From: Fimbriimonadaceae bacterium
Lineage (GTDB): Bacteria; Armatimonadota; Fimbriimonadia; Fimbriimonadales; Fimbriimonadaceae
Assembly (NCBI GenBank): GCA_019694835.1
Contig: JAIBBE010000220.1
Location: 62,001 to 126,000 of the forward strand
Reading direction: 5' to 3'
Length of the DNA: 64,000 nucleotides
The notes below the pieces were generated by a model. It was not told where the DNA came from, did no database searches, and saw only the letters and a list, made by a program, of their open reading frames with translations. Both the position numbers and the translations under genes were made by a program. Position 1 is the first letter of the stretch. Each line of letters starts with the position of its first letter. Below are positions 32,519 through 41,313 of the stretch, one piece after another.

Positions 32519-35319
32519 TGACGGCGTTTCTCTTTGCTTGGTCTCTCGTCGCAGGCGGCTTCCATCCGTGGGAGGATGGAGGCACAGGATCCCTGTCCCA
32601 CTCCAGTAGTGAATGGCTCGGGAGGGGACTCTCCTTCAGCCAAATCCTGCCCAGTGACGTCTCCCCCAACCCCTCTCCTCCGCCGCGAGAACATTTGGTG
32701 ACCGCGCGTCATGTGGGCGCAGGAGAGGGGGGCCGGAGTGTCCCCGATTATCCCTATGAACTCGAAAGCGACCGGCGACCGAGCATCCTCACCAAGGGCA
32801 CTTGCTTTATCCAAGGCGGCACTATCCTCACTGCCACGAGGGGAACCATCAACCAGGGGTCGATCCTCGTCCGCGACGGCAAAATCGTGGCGATTGGCAA
32901 GGACCTGAAGGCTCCCGAGGGGGTCCAAGTCATCGACGCGCGCGGCAAAGTCATCGCGCCGGGGATCGTCGACGCCCACGTCCATCGAGGTGCCGACTCG
33001 ACCAACGAAGGCAGCGACAGCATCACCGCCGAGGTCCGCATTCTCGACGTTCTCAACCCGAGCGCGAAGTCGGTGTGGCAGGCAGCCGCAAGCGGCGAGA
33101 CGACCGGCATGCTCCTCCACGGCAGCGCGAACTGCATTGGCGGCCAGAGCCTCGTGATCAAGTTCAAATACGGCCGACCGGCAAAGGAACTGCCCGTTCC
33201 CGATGCGCCGCGCATGATCAAGTTCGCGCTCGGCGAGAACGTCACCCGTTCCGGCACGGCGACCTCAGCGCGTTTCCCCAAAACCCGAATGGGTCAGCAG
33301 GCCGTTTATCGCCGCGCTTTCGAGGAAGCCAAGGCCTACATGGCGGAATGGGATAAGTACAGCGCCAGCCCTACGGGCAAGCCGCCTCGCAAAGACCTTC
33401 GACTCGAAGCCTTGGCCGACATCCTTCGCGGGAAGATCTGGGTGCAGTGCCACAGCTACCGCGCCGACGAAATGCTGATGATGGTGCGGCTCAGCCAAGA
33501 ATATGGCTTCAAGATTGGCGCGCTTCAGCACGCTCTTGAAGCCTACAAAATCGCACCCGAACTGGCAGCGGCCGGAGTCGGTGCCTCGATTTTCGTGGAT
33601 AACTGGTCGTTCAAGGTCGAAGGCTACGATGCCATCCCCTACAATGCGATGATCTGCTCCAAGGCGGGCGTCAATGTTTCGATCAACACCGACGGTACGA
33701 ACGGCACCACTGCCCTCGCCATCGACGCGGCGAAGGTCATGCGCTACGGTGGCTTGACCGAAGACGAGGCGCTGCGGATGATTACGATCAACCCGGCGCG
33801 TCAGCTTGGCATCGACAAGCGCGTGGGCAGCTTGGAAGTCGGCAAAGACGCAGATATCGTCATCTGGGACGGCCATCCCCTGAGCGTCTACAGCAAGCCC
33901 AAATTGACGCTGATCGAGGGCGAGGTGTATTTCCAGCGACGAGACGCGTTCAATGTGGATGCCGACGCCGTCGCCAAGAACGAACTCAGTCCGCGACGAT
34001 CGTTTGCCGGACCTCCGGCTTTGCCTAAGAAGTCGAACGCTTACGCTCTGACCGGTGGCACGGTCCACACGGTTAGCGGTCCAGTACTGAACGACGCGAC
34101 CGTCATCATGGAGGATGGCAAGATCACAGCGGTTGGCGAACGAGTCAACATCCCGCGCAACGCCACGCGGGTGAACATCAGAGGCCTCCACGTCTATCCA
34201 GGGCTTATTGATGGAGGCACGTCGCTCGGGCTTGCCGAGATTTCACCGATTGGTCAAATGAATGACAACCGCGAACTTGGTGACTACCAGCCCGATCTGC
34301 TTGCCCTGACTGCTTTCCAGATCGAAAGCGCTCAGTATGAGCCTGCCCGCTGCAATGGAGTTCTGAGTACATTTACCCGCCCGATCGGAGGAACGATCGC
34401 CGGTCGAGGTGCGATTATTAACCTGGCGGGATGGACGCCGGAACAGCTTGCGGTCCTCAATCCCGGCCCGCTGATGGTCAACTTCCCCGGCGGCACCGGT
34501 GCGGCATTCGATGGGATTGAATGCGGTTGCGAGGCGATCGGCGACACCGGTGGCGAGGATCAAGACGAGGCGAATCACAGCCACCCGCAGGAGACCCCCT
34601 TCGCGCAGCCCGAGGCCGACGGCGCAGTCGATGTCTTGGAGCGATGGTTCGAGCGAGCCCTTCAATACGAAAAAGAGAAAGCGACCAATCCAGCGTTCAA
34701 GAAAGACCTCGCACTTGAAGCCATGCTGCCGTACGCGAAGGGCCAATCGCTGGTCGTGCTGCGAGTGCGCAATGCCGCTTCGATTCGCACGGCGATCGAT
34801 TTTGCAAAGCGAAATGGCCTAAAAGCCGTGCTCTCGGGCGCGGCCGATGCGTGGAAGGAAGCGAAACTGATCAAGGAGAGCAACTTCCCAGTTTTGGTGA
34901 CTCCGGCTGGACGCAGCACGCTCGGGGCCAACACAACCGTCGGCACCAGCGACCCTTATGACACGCCCTATGCACTGCCCACTCTCTTGGCGCGGGCGGG
35001 GATCAAATTCGGGTTCCAGGTAGACGACAACGCCGGGGCGATGAACTTACCGATCCGGGTCGGACAGCATTGCGCTTACGGCTTGTCTCCAGAGGCGGCG
35101 TTGCGTGCGTGCACCCTTTCGACCGCCGAGATTTTCGGGGTTGCCGACAAGCTTGGCAGCATCGAGCAAGGCAAAATGGGGAACGTGTTCATCACCGATG
35201 GCGATCCGTTCGAGCTGACGACGAACGTGCACTACGCGTTCATCAACGGCCAGCCGGTCCCTCTGGAGAGCAAGCACACGCGGCTTCGGGACAAGTACCT
35301 CAAGCGATTGGAGAAGTAG
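32515..35319 (+). CDS. Exported tandem amidohydrolase (active plus degenerate domain)
   Basis: 934 residues. A hydrophobic N-terminus (MMTAFLFAWSLVAGG) is followed at residues 16-73 by sequence encoded by palindromic repeats (32562-32732). Domain 1 (about 95-500) has metal ligands H155 and H157 in IVDAHVHRG, later histidines in VQCHSYRAD and LQHALEAYK, and an Asp in SINTDGTNG, so it looks catalytically complete. Domain 2 (about 510-934) has the same fold (YPGLIDGGTSLG; KLGSIEQGKMGNVFITDGD), but the two His positions are Gly568 and Ser570. Substrate unknown. An ATGA overlap couples it to the 31244 gene. Confidence 0.8.
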   Translation: MMTAFLFAWSLVAGGFHPWEDGGTGSLSHSSSEWLGRGLSFSQILPSDVSPNPSPPPREHLVTARHVGAGEGGRSVPDYPYELESDRRPSILTKGTCFIQGGTILTATRGTINQGSILVRDGKIVAIGKDLKAPEGVQVIDARGKVIAPGIVDAHVHRGADSTNEGSDSITAEVRILDVLNPSAKSVWQAAASGETTGMLLHGSANCIGGQSLVIKFKYGRPAKELPVPDAPRMIKFALGENVTRSGTATSARFPKTRMGQQAVYRRAFEEAKAYMAEWDKYSASPTGKPPRKDLRLEALADILRGKIWVQCHSYRADEMLMMVRLSQEYGFKIGALQHALEAYKIAPELAAAGVGASIFVDNWSFKVEGYDAIPYNAMICSKAGVNVSINTDGTNGTTALAIDAAKVMRYGGLTEDEALRMITINPARQLGIDKRVGSLEVGKDADIVIWDGHPLSVYSKPKLTLIEGEVYFQRRDAFNVDADAVAKNELSPRRSFAGPPALPKKSNAYALTGGTVHTVSGPVLNDATVIMEDGKITAVGERVNIPRNATRVNIRGLHVYPGLIDGGTSLGLAEISPIGQMNDNRELGDYQPDLLALTAFQIESAQYEPARCNGVLSTFTRPIGGTIAGRGAIINLAGWTPEQLAVLNPGPLMVNFPGGTGAAFDGIECGCEAIGDTGGEDQDEANHSHPQETPFAQPEADGAVDVLERWFERALQYEKEKATNPAFKKDLALEAMLPYAKGQSLVVLRVRNAASIRTAIDFAKRNGLKAVLSGAADAWKEAKLIKESNFPVLVTPAGRSTLGANTTVGTSDPYDTPYALPTLLARAGIKFGFQVDDNAGAMNLPIRVGQHCAYGLSPEAALRACTLSTAEIFGVADKLGSIEQGKMGNVFITDGDPFELTTNVHYAFINGQPVPLESKHTRLRDKYLKRLEK
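32562..32732 (+). repeat. Family E palindrome and family A element inside a coding region
   Basis: A CCATCC..GGATGG palindrome (32562-32583) and a full family A element (32657-32732, 29-bp core) lie in frame in the 934-residue amidohydrolase. They fall between signal segment and first domain. The coding product reads DVSPNPSPPPREHL. Confidence 0.85.
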
Positions 35320-35332
35320 GAACCCGCATCCC

Positions 35333-35884
35333 ATGCCTCCGTCTTCCCACGGATGGAGGCCGACGTCCGGAAGCAGTGCGCGGTTGCCCCCTCCCCAGCC
35401 CTTCCCCCACCGGAGTGGGAGAGGGAGTCCATGCCACCGATGCCTCCATTTCGCACGGATGGAGGCCGCCGGCGGAAGCAGTGCGTGGTTGCCCCCTCTC
35501 CAACCCTCCCCCACCGGAGTGGGAGAGGGAGTCCTTGCCACCTATGCCTCCATTTCGCACGGATCGAGGCCGCCGTCGGAAGCAGTGCGTGGCTGCCCCC
35601 TCCCCAGCCCTCCCCCACCGGAGTGGGAGAGGGAGTCCATGCCACCTATGCCTCCATTTCGCACGGATGGAGGCCGTCGTCGGAAGCAGTGCGCGGTTGC
35701 CCCCTCCCCAGCCCTCCCCCACCGGAGTGGGAGAGGGAGCCCATGCCACCTATGCCTCCATTTCGCACGGATGGAGGCCGTCGTCGGAAGCAGTGCGCGG
35801 TTGCCCCCTCCCCAGCCCTCCCCCACCGGAGTGGGAGAGGGAGTCCTTGCCACCTATGCCTCCATCCTCCCACAGATGGAGGCT
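35333..35884. repeat. Five-copy 104-bp tandem array between genes
   Basis: Units begin with ATGCCTCC at 35333, 35440, 35544, 35648, 35752, and a partial sixth at 35856. The spacing is 107 once and then exactly 104. Each unit holds two hairpins: GCCTCCAT..ATGGAGGC, and CCCTCCCCCAC-CGGA-GTGGGAGAGGG. The sequence between is nearly identical across units (GAAGCAGTGCGCGGTTGCC). It fills the gap between the amidohydrolase and the convergent DUF5107 gene. Open frames across it are by-products of a stop-poor sequence. Confidence 0.9.
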
Positions 35885-35897
35885 CCGGGAAATGACT

Positions 35898-38003
35898 TTA
35901 GCCGTGGGACGCCAGCTTGCACCAAATGGTTAATCGAGTTTGCTCAGCGAATTCGGCGTGGAGTCGCTCCAATGCGACGCGCTCGATCCAGCGCCACGGG
36001 AATGGCGGCTCTGGCGGACCCGTTAGCGCCCGATGCACATGATTTGCGGCCTCCGCGCGCAGCCCGGGGCCCTCCAAGAGCGACCACGCCATCAGGAGGT
36101 GGAGCATCGGGACCGACCGGTGCCGAAGGCACTCGTCCATCCATCGGGCTGCGTCCTCGAGGCGTCGGTGGACGAGGAGCAGGCAGGCGATCTCGACAAG
36201 ATGATCGGGCGATGTCGCTAGCGGGGCAACCAGCGGGCTCGGTTCTCGATCCTGGCTCGGCGCGGAGAGGAAACTCTCCGCTCGCAGCATGGGCTCCAGG
36301 GGCGCCAAGTAGTGGGCATTGAGCAAGTCCGCCCGCTCGTCGCTGCTGCGCTGTCCGATGGATCGGAACCACCAGAGCAGCGGATCGTGGCAAGAGCGCT
36401 CAAGCGCTTCGTCGAGGAGGTGCTCGCCTTCGGACCTTTTGCCCTCGTCAAAGGCGTGAATGGCCAGTCCAAGTCGCGCTAATCCGCCAAGGAGCGGTGA
36501 ATCGAACCCAGCAATCAGGCTCTCAGCGTCGGGCTTCGCCCCTGCGAAAGGCCGCAAAACCGCCCCCTCAGCCCCTTCGTGGAGGTGATTTCGGACTGCG
36601 GACGGTAATCGTGTGTGCCATCCCCCGTGGCGCGGCCATCCTGCCCGCGCTGACGCCGAATCCGTGGACTCAGGCTCCCCTCTCCTGCGCCCGTCGGACT
36701 GGGCTAGCGGAGCATGTGGTGGCGGAGGAGAGGGGTTGAGGGAGAGGTCCGGGGGGTGCGCCGGCAGGTTGCCAGCGGTACGGGTTCCGGATGCCGGCAA
36801 GATGCCGGCGATACGGGGAGGGGACTCCCATTGCAGGATCGGGTTGCGACCCGGGGGCTTTACGGCAGCCGCATCAACCGGCTCGGGCAGGCTGACTTCG
36901 TGGATCCGCATCGGATCGAGGGTCGCGAGCGCTTCCATGGTCTGACCTGCTCGCGTTTTGATCACAATTTTGTGGTCGGACAACGGCTGGCTGGATTGGA
37001 CCATGAGCCGTTCCGGTTGGACCGACAGCGCACCGTCTCGACCTGCGTCGCACACGAACCCAACACCGGAAAAAGGAACCACGGTGATGGCCCCACTCAG
37101 CACTTCACGCGGCAAGAGCTTCTGGCGCTCCGGTCCCATTCGCCATAGCGTCAAACCTTCAGCACCCGCTTCCGGTCGAAACTGCCCCGGATCTGTTCCG
37201 ATCCACAGGCCAGCATCCCGCTCCGGGAACTCGCAGATCAGCTCACTGGAGCCACGAATCGAGGTCACTGAACCCGGCACGCCGAGCGACCAACCGAAGG
37301 CGGAGGGCCAGGTCCTCAGCTCACGGTTCATGAGCCGCAGTTCGAGTGCGAACTCGGCTCGATCGGGAGCGAGCACGATCCTCTGGTGCCAGCTGAGGCC
37401 TTGGCCGACAACCAACTCGAACATCCATAACTCGACCGGGTCATCGTCGTCCTCCGCTTCTCGGATCTGAAAGTCGACGGGCCCAAGTGCATTCGGCCGC
37501 TCTTCTCTTCCGAGAACGACCTGCCATCCGACTCCCCGTACCGCTGGCGTCCCGCCGGCATCCCCACCCCCCTCTCCTGCGCCCGCATGACTCTCGGGGT
37601 CGACGTGCTCGGTGGCGGAGGAGAGGGGCTGGGGGAGAGGTTGCGCGGCCTGTTCGTCGGATGCAAAGTTGGCACCAGCACGGGCAGGATGGATGCGCCA
37701 CGTGGTCTGGATACCTCTGCATCCACCTTCCTCCAGGTCCAGCCGCGTCAGTCGGGGCAGGATGTCGGTGCCGGTTCGCTTGTCATACAGCTCAATCATC
37801 CGGCCGCCGAGGTCAAGAGCGAAGGTGAGGCGTAGGTAAGCGTTCTCCAATACCGCCGTCCGAATCGTCGCGACCCGGCGTTGCCCAGTTCTTCGCAGCA
37901 TCGGCAGCGGATATGATTCGGGGCGATGCGCGGGATCGAGTGGAATGGTTTCCAGATTCTCGACGTCTAATTCAACGGCGTCAAGCGAAATTTCGGCGGG
38001 CAT
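35898..38003 (-). CDS. DUF5107-like protein interrupted in frame by repeats
   Basis: 701 residues. The N-terminal half fits the DUF5107 beta-sandwich found with TPR proteins (VLENAYLRLTFALDLGGRMIELYDKRTG; WHQRIVLAPDRAEFALELR). The C-terminal third is helical (LDEALERSCHDPLLWWFRSIG; DEALERS...). Two stretches come from repeats: residues about 121-155 (37538-37641) and about 396-448 (36659-36816), giving Pro/Gly/Arg-rich inserts such as LNPSPPPPHAPLAQSDG. Relatives are thought to bind or process carbohydrate, but this is unproven. Start ATG 38003. Confidence 0.55.
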   Translation of the reverse strand: MPAEISLDAVELDVENLETIPLDPAHRPESYPLPMLRRTGQRRVATIRTAVLENAYLRLTFALDLGGRMIELYDKRTGTDILPRLTRLDLEEGGCRGIQTTWRIHPARAGANFASDEQAAQPLPQPLSSATEHVDPESHAGAGEGGGDAGGTPAVRGVGWQVVLGREERPNALGPVDFQIREAEDDDDPVELWMFELVVGQGLSWHQRIVLAPDRAEFALELRLMNRELRTWPSAFGWSLGVPGSVTSIRGSSELICEFPERDAGLWIGTDPGQFRPEAGAEGLTLWRMGPERQKLLPREVLSGAITVVPFSGVGFVCDAGRDGALSVQPERLMVQSSQPLSDHKIVIKTRAGQTMEALATLDPMRIHEVSLPEPVDAAAVKPPGRNPILQWESPPRIAGILPASGTRTAGNLPAHPPDLSLNPSPPPPHAPLAQSDGRRRGEPESTDSASARAGWPRHGGWHTRLPSAVRNHLHEGAEGAVLRPFAGAKPDAESLIAGFDSPLLGGLARLGLAIHAFDEGKRSEGEHLLDEALERSCHDPLLWWFRSIGQRSSDERADLLNAHYLAPLEPMLRAESFLSAPSQDREPSPLVAPLATSPDHLVEIACLLLVHRRLEDAARWMDECLRHRSVPMLHLLMAWSLLEGPGLRAEAANHVHRALTGPPEPPFPWRWIERVALERLHAEFAEQTRLTIWCKLASHG
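36659..36816 (-). repeat. Family A and B elements inside the DUF5107-like gene, site 2
   Basis: Family A at 36677-36748 (26-bp core), family B at 36759-36781, and a decayed family B at 36786-36816. All keep the frame open and lie sense to the gene. Confidence 0.85.
37538..37641 (-). repeat. Family B and A elements inside the DUF5107-like gene, site 1
   Basis: Family B at 37538-37560 and family A at 37569-37641 with a 27-bp core. Same order and orientation relative to the gene as site 2, but read in another frame (PQPLSSATEHVDPESHAG). Confidence 0.85.
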
Positions 38004-38026
38004 GGAGTGGATTCAGGTTACCTCTC

Positions 38027-38055
38027 TGCTACAATCGCCAATGATAAGTCTATGA
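38027..38055 (+). promoter_or_regulatory. Extended -10 with a four-codon upstream ORF
   Basis: TGCTACAAT (38027-38035) is followed 5 nt later by ATG ATA AGT CTA TGA (38041-38055). The stop of this four-residue frame overlaps the ATG of the 38052 gene. Transcription would start at the mini-ORF, so the leaderless start could be the mini-ORF and the main gene could be reached by coupling. Confidence 0.4.
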
Positions 38056-38519
38056 AGGTACTTGCCAAAGTCGGACTGATCCTCCTGGTATGGATCATCA
38101 TCCCCTCGGCCCTCGGATTCGCGGGCTACTATTTCGTGGGTCCGAACTTGGGCAAGAACGGTTGGTTTGGAAACGTCGCCCAGAAGATCGCCCCGGCGGC
38201 AGCAAAGGCTGCGGCTGATAACAAGACACCCGAATCCAAGCCGGTCGAACCCCAAGTTGACGAGCCCAGCAGTTCGAAGTTCGCAGAGCCAGAGGTCGAA
38301 GTCACCGTGAGCAAGGGCGAAACCCGGCGTTCACGTGATGAAGAGCCGGTTCGACCGCGCAAGCGCAAACCCAAGAAGGTCGAAGCCCCTGCGCCCGTCG
38401 AAGACACTCCCTCCAACGTTGATCCCGCCTCCGACGCTCCAACTAAGCCGCCTTCCACGGGTGGCGAACCTCCCGTGGAAGACGGTGGCAGCGGCGGAGC
38501 CGCTGGCGACGGTCGGTAA
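38052..38519 (+). CDS. Small single-span membrane protein with disordered charged tail
   Basis: 155 residues. One transmembrane helix near the N-terminus (VGLILLVWIIIPSALGFAGYYFV) and a long tail of alternating acidic, Pro and Lys/Arg runs (EEPVRPRKRKPKKVEAPAP), ending in Gly/Ser. No domain recognised. Start at 38052; the frame extends upstream to 38007 but lacks a start signal. Convergent with the propeller gene, 7 bases apart. Confidence 0.55.
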   Translation: MKVLAKVGLILLVWIIIPSALGFAGYYFVGPNLGKNGWFGNVAQKIAPAAAKAAADNKTPESKPVEPQVDEPSSSKFAEPEVEVTVSKGETRRSRDEEPVRPRKRKPKKVEAPAPVEDTPSNVDPASDAPTKPPSTGGEPPVEDGGSGGAAGDGR

Positions 38520-38526
38520 CCGACGA

Positions 38527-39972
38527 TTACTGCGAATTCAAGGCATACAGATAGCAATGCGCTTCGTACTGCGCCGTGTAGGCCCCGACCGTCCCAAAGA
38601 ACAACGTTGTCCCCGTCGGATCGTAGGCCATGTGGTTGTAGCAAACAATGGTCGTTCCGTTCTCGACCGGCAACTGCTCGGACCAGAGCAGATTCGCGCT
38701 CCGATCGTAACCCTGGATCAACGCGGGGACGCCGAAGTTGGGCTGGAATTGGAGGGCGATTTGGCTGGCGTCGGGGCGAACTACGTGGTTCGAGACTACG
38801 CCACCCAGGATCTTGGTGAAGATCACCTGTCCGGTCGGCGAGATTGAGTGAAGTCGGGAATTCGAAGTCCGAAAGTAAGTTCGACCGTCCGAAGCGACGA
38901 CCGCCTCGTCTTGTGGCTGCCCGAAGTTGCCCAGTGGCTGACTCCACAGCAGACCACCGTTTGCGTTTCGGCCCTCGATGGTCGACGGTCGGAAGAGCGA
39001 AACGCCACCGTTGGGACCGCTGTCGGGCAAGATGCCCACGCCGTCTTCGACACGCCAACGGAGGCCACCGCCGATACCAATGGCATTCATGCCGCCAAGA
39101 ACGGCAGTGTCGCAGGTCGAGCTGTAGTCGGACCAGAAGTACGCATTGCCGCCGCCGAACTTGATCTCCTGCGGGGTCCAGCCACCACCCCGACGGTAAT
39201 ACTTGCCTCCGCTCCAAAGAAGCTGACCCGTGGGTGAGAGAATGAACGCACCAATCACGTCCTGTGACCAGCGGCTGTCGTCGACTGCATAGATGTTGCC
39301 ATCGGGGCCAACGCTTGGCCCGGCCACCAGGGGAGTATTCAGGCTGAAGCTCCAAAGTTGCGATCCATCAACCGACGAAAGCGCTTGGACGCCTCCGCCT
39401 CCGCCTCCGCCCACCACGACATTCCCGTTAGGCAGGACGTCGACGACTCCGCCAACGCCGCCGGATGGGCTTGCGACCCACTTCAGCGCGCCCGACGGGC
39501 TGACCGCATAGACGTGGCCGAAGTTGCCGATCGCATAGACCGTCCCATCAGGCCCAAGCGCCGGTCGCGTGCTGATGTATTGATCGGGGAGCTTCACCCT
39601 CCACCGAAATCGCCCCCCAAGAACCTCCTTCGCCACGACCGTCATCGAGGCGTACCGGACGACTCGCTTAGGAGACGGGCTTCCCCAAAGCTGCACCGAC
39701 GCCGGGCCAAGCGCCACCCCCTCCGGGACGAAACACTCGATGAGGTTGTCCTGCTTTTGGGCAATCGCGGCCCGGAGTCCACCGATTCGGACCTCGGCGA
39801 CCGAACTGAAACGAGATCCGCGCAGTCGAACCAAACCCGACCGGCTGGCGGATGCAGGCTCGATCGTAAACTCCGCGCCGCGAGGCGGGGGCACGGTGTG
39901 GTTTCCTTGGGCTTGCCCAACCTGGGCCAGAAGGGAAATGCCGAACGCGAGGAGCAATTGTGGTGCCTTCAT
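38527..39972 (-). CDS. Secreted PQQ-like beta-propeller protein with IPT/TIG-like N-domain
   Basis: 481 residues. Signal peptide to about 22 (FGISLLAQVGQAQG). Residues 35-115 resemble an IPT/TIG domain (LRGSRFSSVAEVRIGG). The rest is a propeller of PQQ-like blades: GPDGTVYAIGNFGHVYAVSP, LSSVDGSQLWSF, VGPDGNIYAVDDS, and similar. No PQQ-binding residues typical of dehydrogenases were seen, so a structural or binding role is more likely than catalysis. Confidence 0.75.
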   Translation of the reverse strand: MKAPQLLLAFGISLLAQVGQAQGNHTVPPPRGAEFTIEPASASRSGLVRLRGSRFSSVAEVRIGGLRAAIAQKQDNLIECFVPEGVALGPASVQLWGSPSPKRVVRYASMTVVAKEVLGGRFRWRVKLPDQYISTRPALGPDGTVYAIGNFGHVYAVSPSGALKWVASPSGGVGGVVDVLPNGNVVVGGGGGGGVQALSSVDGSQLWSFSLNTPLVAGPSVGPDGNIYAVDDSRWSQDVIGAFILSPTGQLLWSGGKYYRRGGGWTPQEIKFGGGNAYFWSDYSSTCDTAVLGGMNAIGIGGGLRWRVEDGVGILPDSGPNGGVSLFRPSTIEGRNANGGLLWSQPLGNFGQPQDEAVVASDGRTYFRTSNSRLHSISPTGQVIFTKILGGVVSNHVVRPDASQIALQFQPNFGVPALIQGYDRSANLLWSEQLPVENGTTIVCYNHMAYDPTGTTLFFGTVGAYTAQYEAHCYLYALNSQ

Positions 39973-40030
39973 GGACGAAAAGAGTTAACCCGGAGCCCGT
40001 CAGATACAGGAATTTGGGTACGTTCTTCGG

Positions 40031-40528
40031 GTGATCCTCCGCCCCCTCGACCCGGACAGCGACGACTTCGAGTTGCTCACCGCTCTGCTCCACCGGGCCT
40101 ATTCCCGGCTCGCCGAAATGGGCTTGAATTTCACCGCGACGGACCAGGATGCTGATACGACCCGTGAACGCTGCGCGGAAGGCGAATGTTGGGTCGCTGA
40201 GAGAGAAGGCGTTCTCGTAGGGACGATTGTCTGGGGCACTGGCGGGGACGGCCACGACCCGGCACCCTACCGCGAGCCCGGTGTCGCTCACTTCAATCAG
40301 TTCGCGGTGGAACCAGCGCTTCAGGGGACCGGCATCGGGGATTCGCTGCTGGCCAAGGTCGAGGAGCGGGCCCGGGAGGCGGGTTACCACTCGATGACGC
40401 TCGACACCGCAGAACCCGCCGCCCACCTCATTGCGTTTTACAGCCGTCGCGGATACGATCAGATCGCGACGCACCAGTGGGGCGACAAAACCTATCGCTC
40501 GGTTATCCTGTCGAAGGATCTTTGCTAG
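40031..40528 (+). CDS. GNAT-family N-acetyltransferase
   Basis: 165 residues, GTG start. The acetyl-CoA loop is in FAVEPALQGTGIGDSLLAKVEERA, the usual beta4-alpha3 motif A, followed by AAHLIAFYSRRGYDQ (motif B). Substrate unknown. The stop overlaps the convergent terC-like gene by 4 bases. Confidence 0.88.
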   Translation: MILRPLDPDSDDFELLTALLHRAYSRLAEMGLNFTATDQDADTTRERCAEGECWVAEREGVLVGTIVWGTGGDGHDPAPYREPGVAHFNQFAVEPALQGTGIGDSLLAKVEERAREAGYHSMTLDTAEPAAHLIAFYSRRGYDQIATHQWGDKTYRSVILSKDLC

Positions 40529-41259
40529 GGTAAATCTTCATGAAGCTGCACCGGCTTCGTCTTTGTGCGTAGTCTCAGGTTCAGCATTTCAACACCAACC
40601 GAAAAGGCCATCGCAAAGTACGTGTAGCCCTTGGGAATGTGCTGCCCGAGGCCTTCGGCAACCAGGTTCGCTCCGATAAGAATGAGGAAAGCGAGGGCCA
40701 GCATTTTGATGCTCGGGTGCTTCTCGACGAATTTGCTGAGCGGCCCCGCAAACCAGAGCATGAAGGCAACCGAGAGAACGACGGCCGCAATCATGACTTC
40801 GACCCACTTCACCATCCCAACCGCCGTGATGACCGAATCGATGGAGAATACGAGGTCGATGACCAGGATTTGAGCGACGACACCCGCGAAGCTAACTCGT
40901 TTTCCAGTGCTTCCATGGTGCTCCTCACCCTCCAGCTTGTCGTGGATCTCCTTGGTTGCCTTGTAGATGAGGAAGGCGCCACCCACCATCAAGATCAAAG
41001 CGCGCCCAGATAATCCGAAACCCCAGATCCACACGAACGGATCCTTGAGCGCAACGATGACACCGACGCCAAGCAGAAACAAGATGCGGGTAATCAGCGC
41101 CAAAGACAATCCGAGTTGGCGAGCCTTCGCCTGCTCATGAACCGGCAATCGGCCGGACAGAATCGAAATAAACACGATGTTGTCGATGCCGAGCACCAGT
41201 TCGAGGATGAACAGCGTGACAAAGCCAATCCAGGCTTCGGGGTTGGACAGAAGTTCCAT
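40525..41259 (-). CDS. TerC-family membrane protein
   Basis: 244 residues with about seven helices. Both conserved acidic membrane motifs are present: LELVLGIDNIVFIS near the N-terminus and VIDLVFSIDSV in the middle. Family members are linked to tellurite resistance, manganese export (Alx/MeeY) and metal loading of exported proteins. Start taken at 41259 (MELLSNPEAW), the standard beginning, not at 41286. Confidence 0.9.
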   Translation of the reverse strand: MELLSNPEAWIGFVTLFILELVLGIDNIVFISILSGRLPVHEQAKARQLGLSLALITRILFLLGVGVIVALKDPFVWIWGFGLSGRALILMVGGAFLIYKATKEIHDKLEGEEHHGSTGKRVSFAGVVAQILVIDLVFSIDSVITAVGMVKWVEVMIAAVVLSVAFMLWFAGPLSKFVEKHPSIKMLALAFLILIGANLVAEGLGQHIPKGYTYFAMAFSVGVEMLNLRLRTKTKPVQLHEDLP

Positions 41260-41313
41260 GTCTCTTGAGCCGGTAGTTTGATGCACGGGGGCCCATCTTT
41301 GCCATCATGGGAC

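Noticed and set aside
35333..35884. Possible CRISPR array
   Set aside because: Units of 104 bp are almost wholly identical, without short repeats separated by unique spacers, and no cas genes are present. The 135-bp and 123-bp arrays fail for the same reason.
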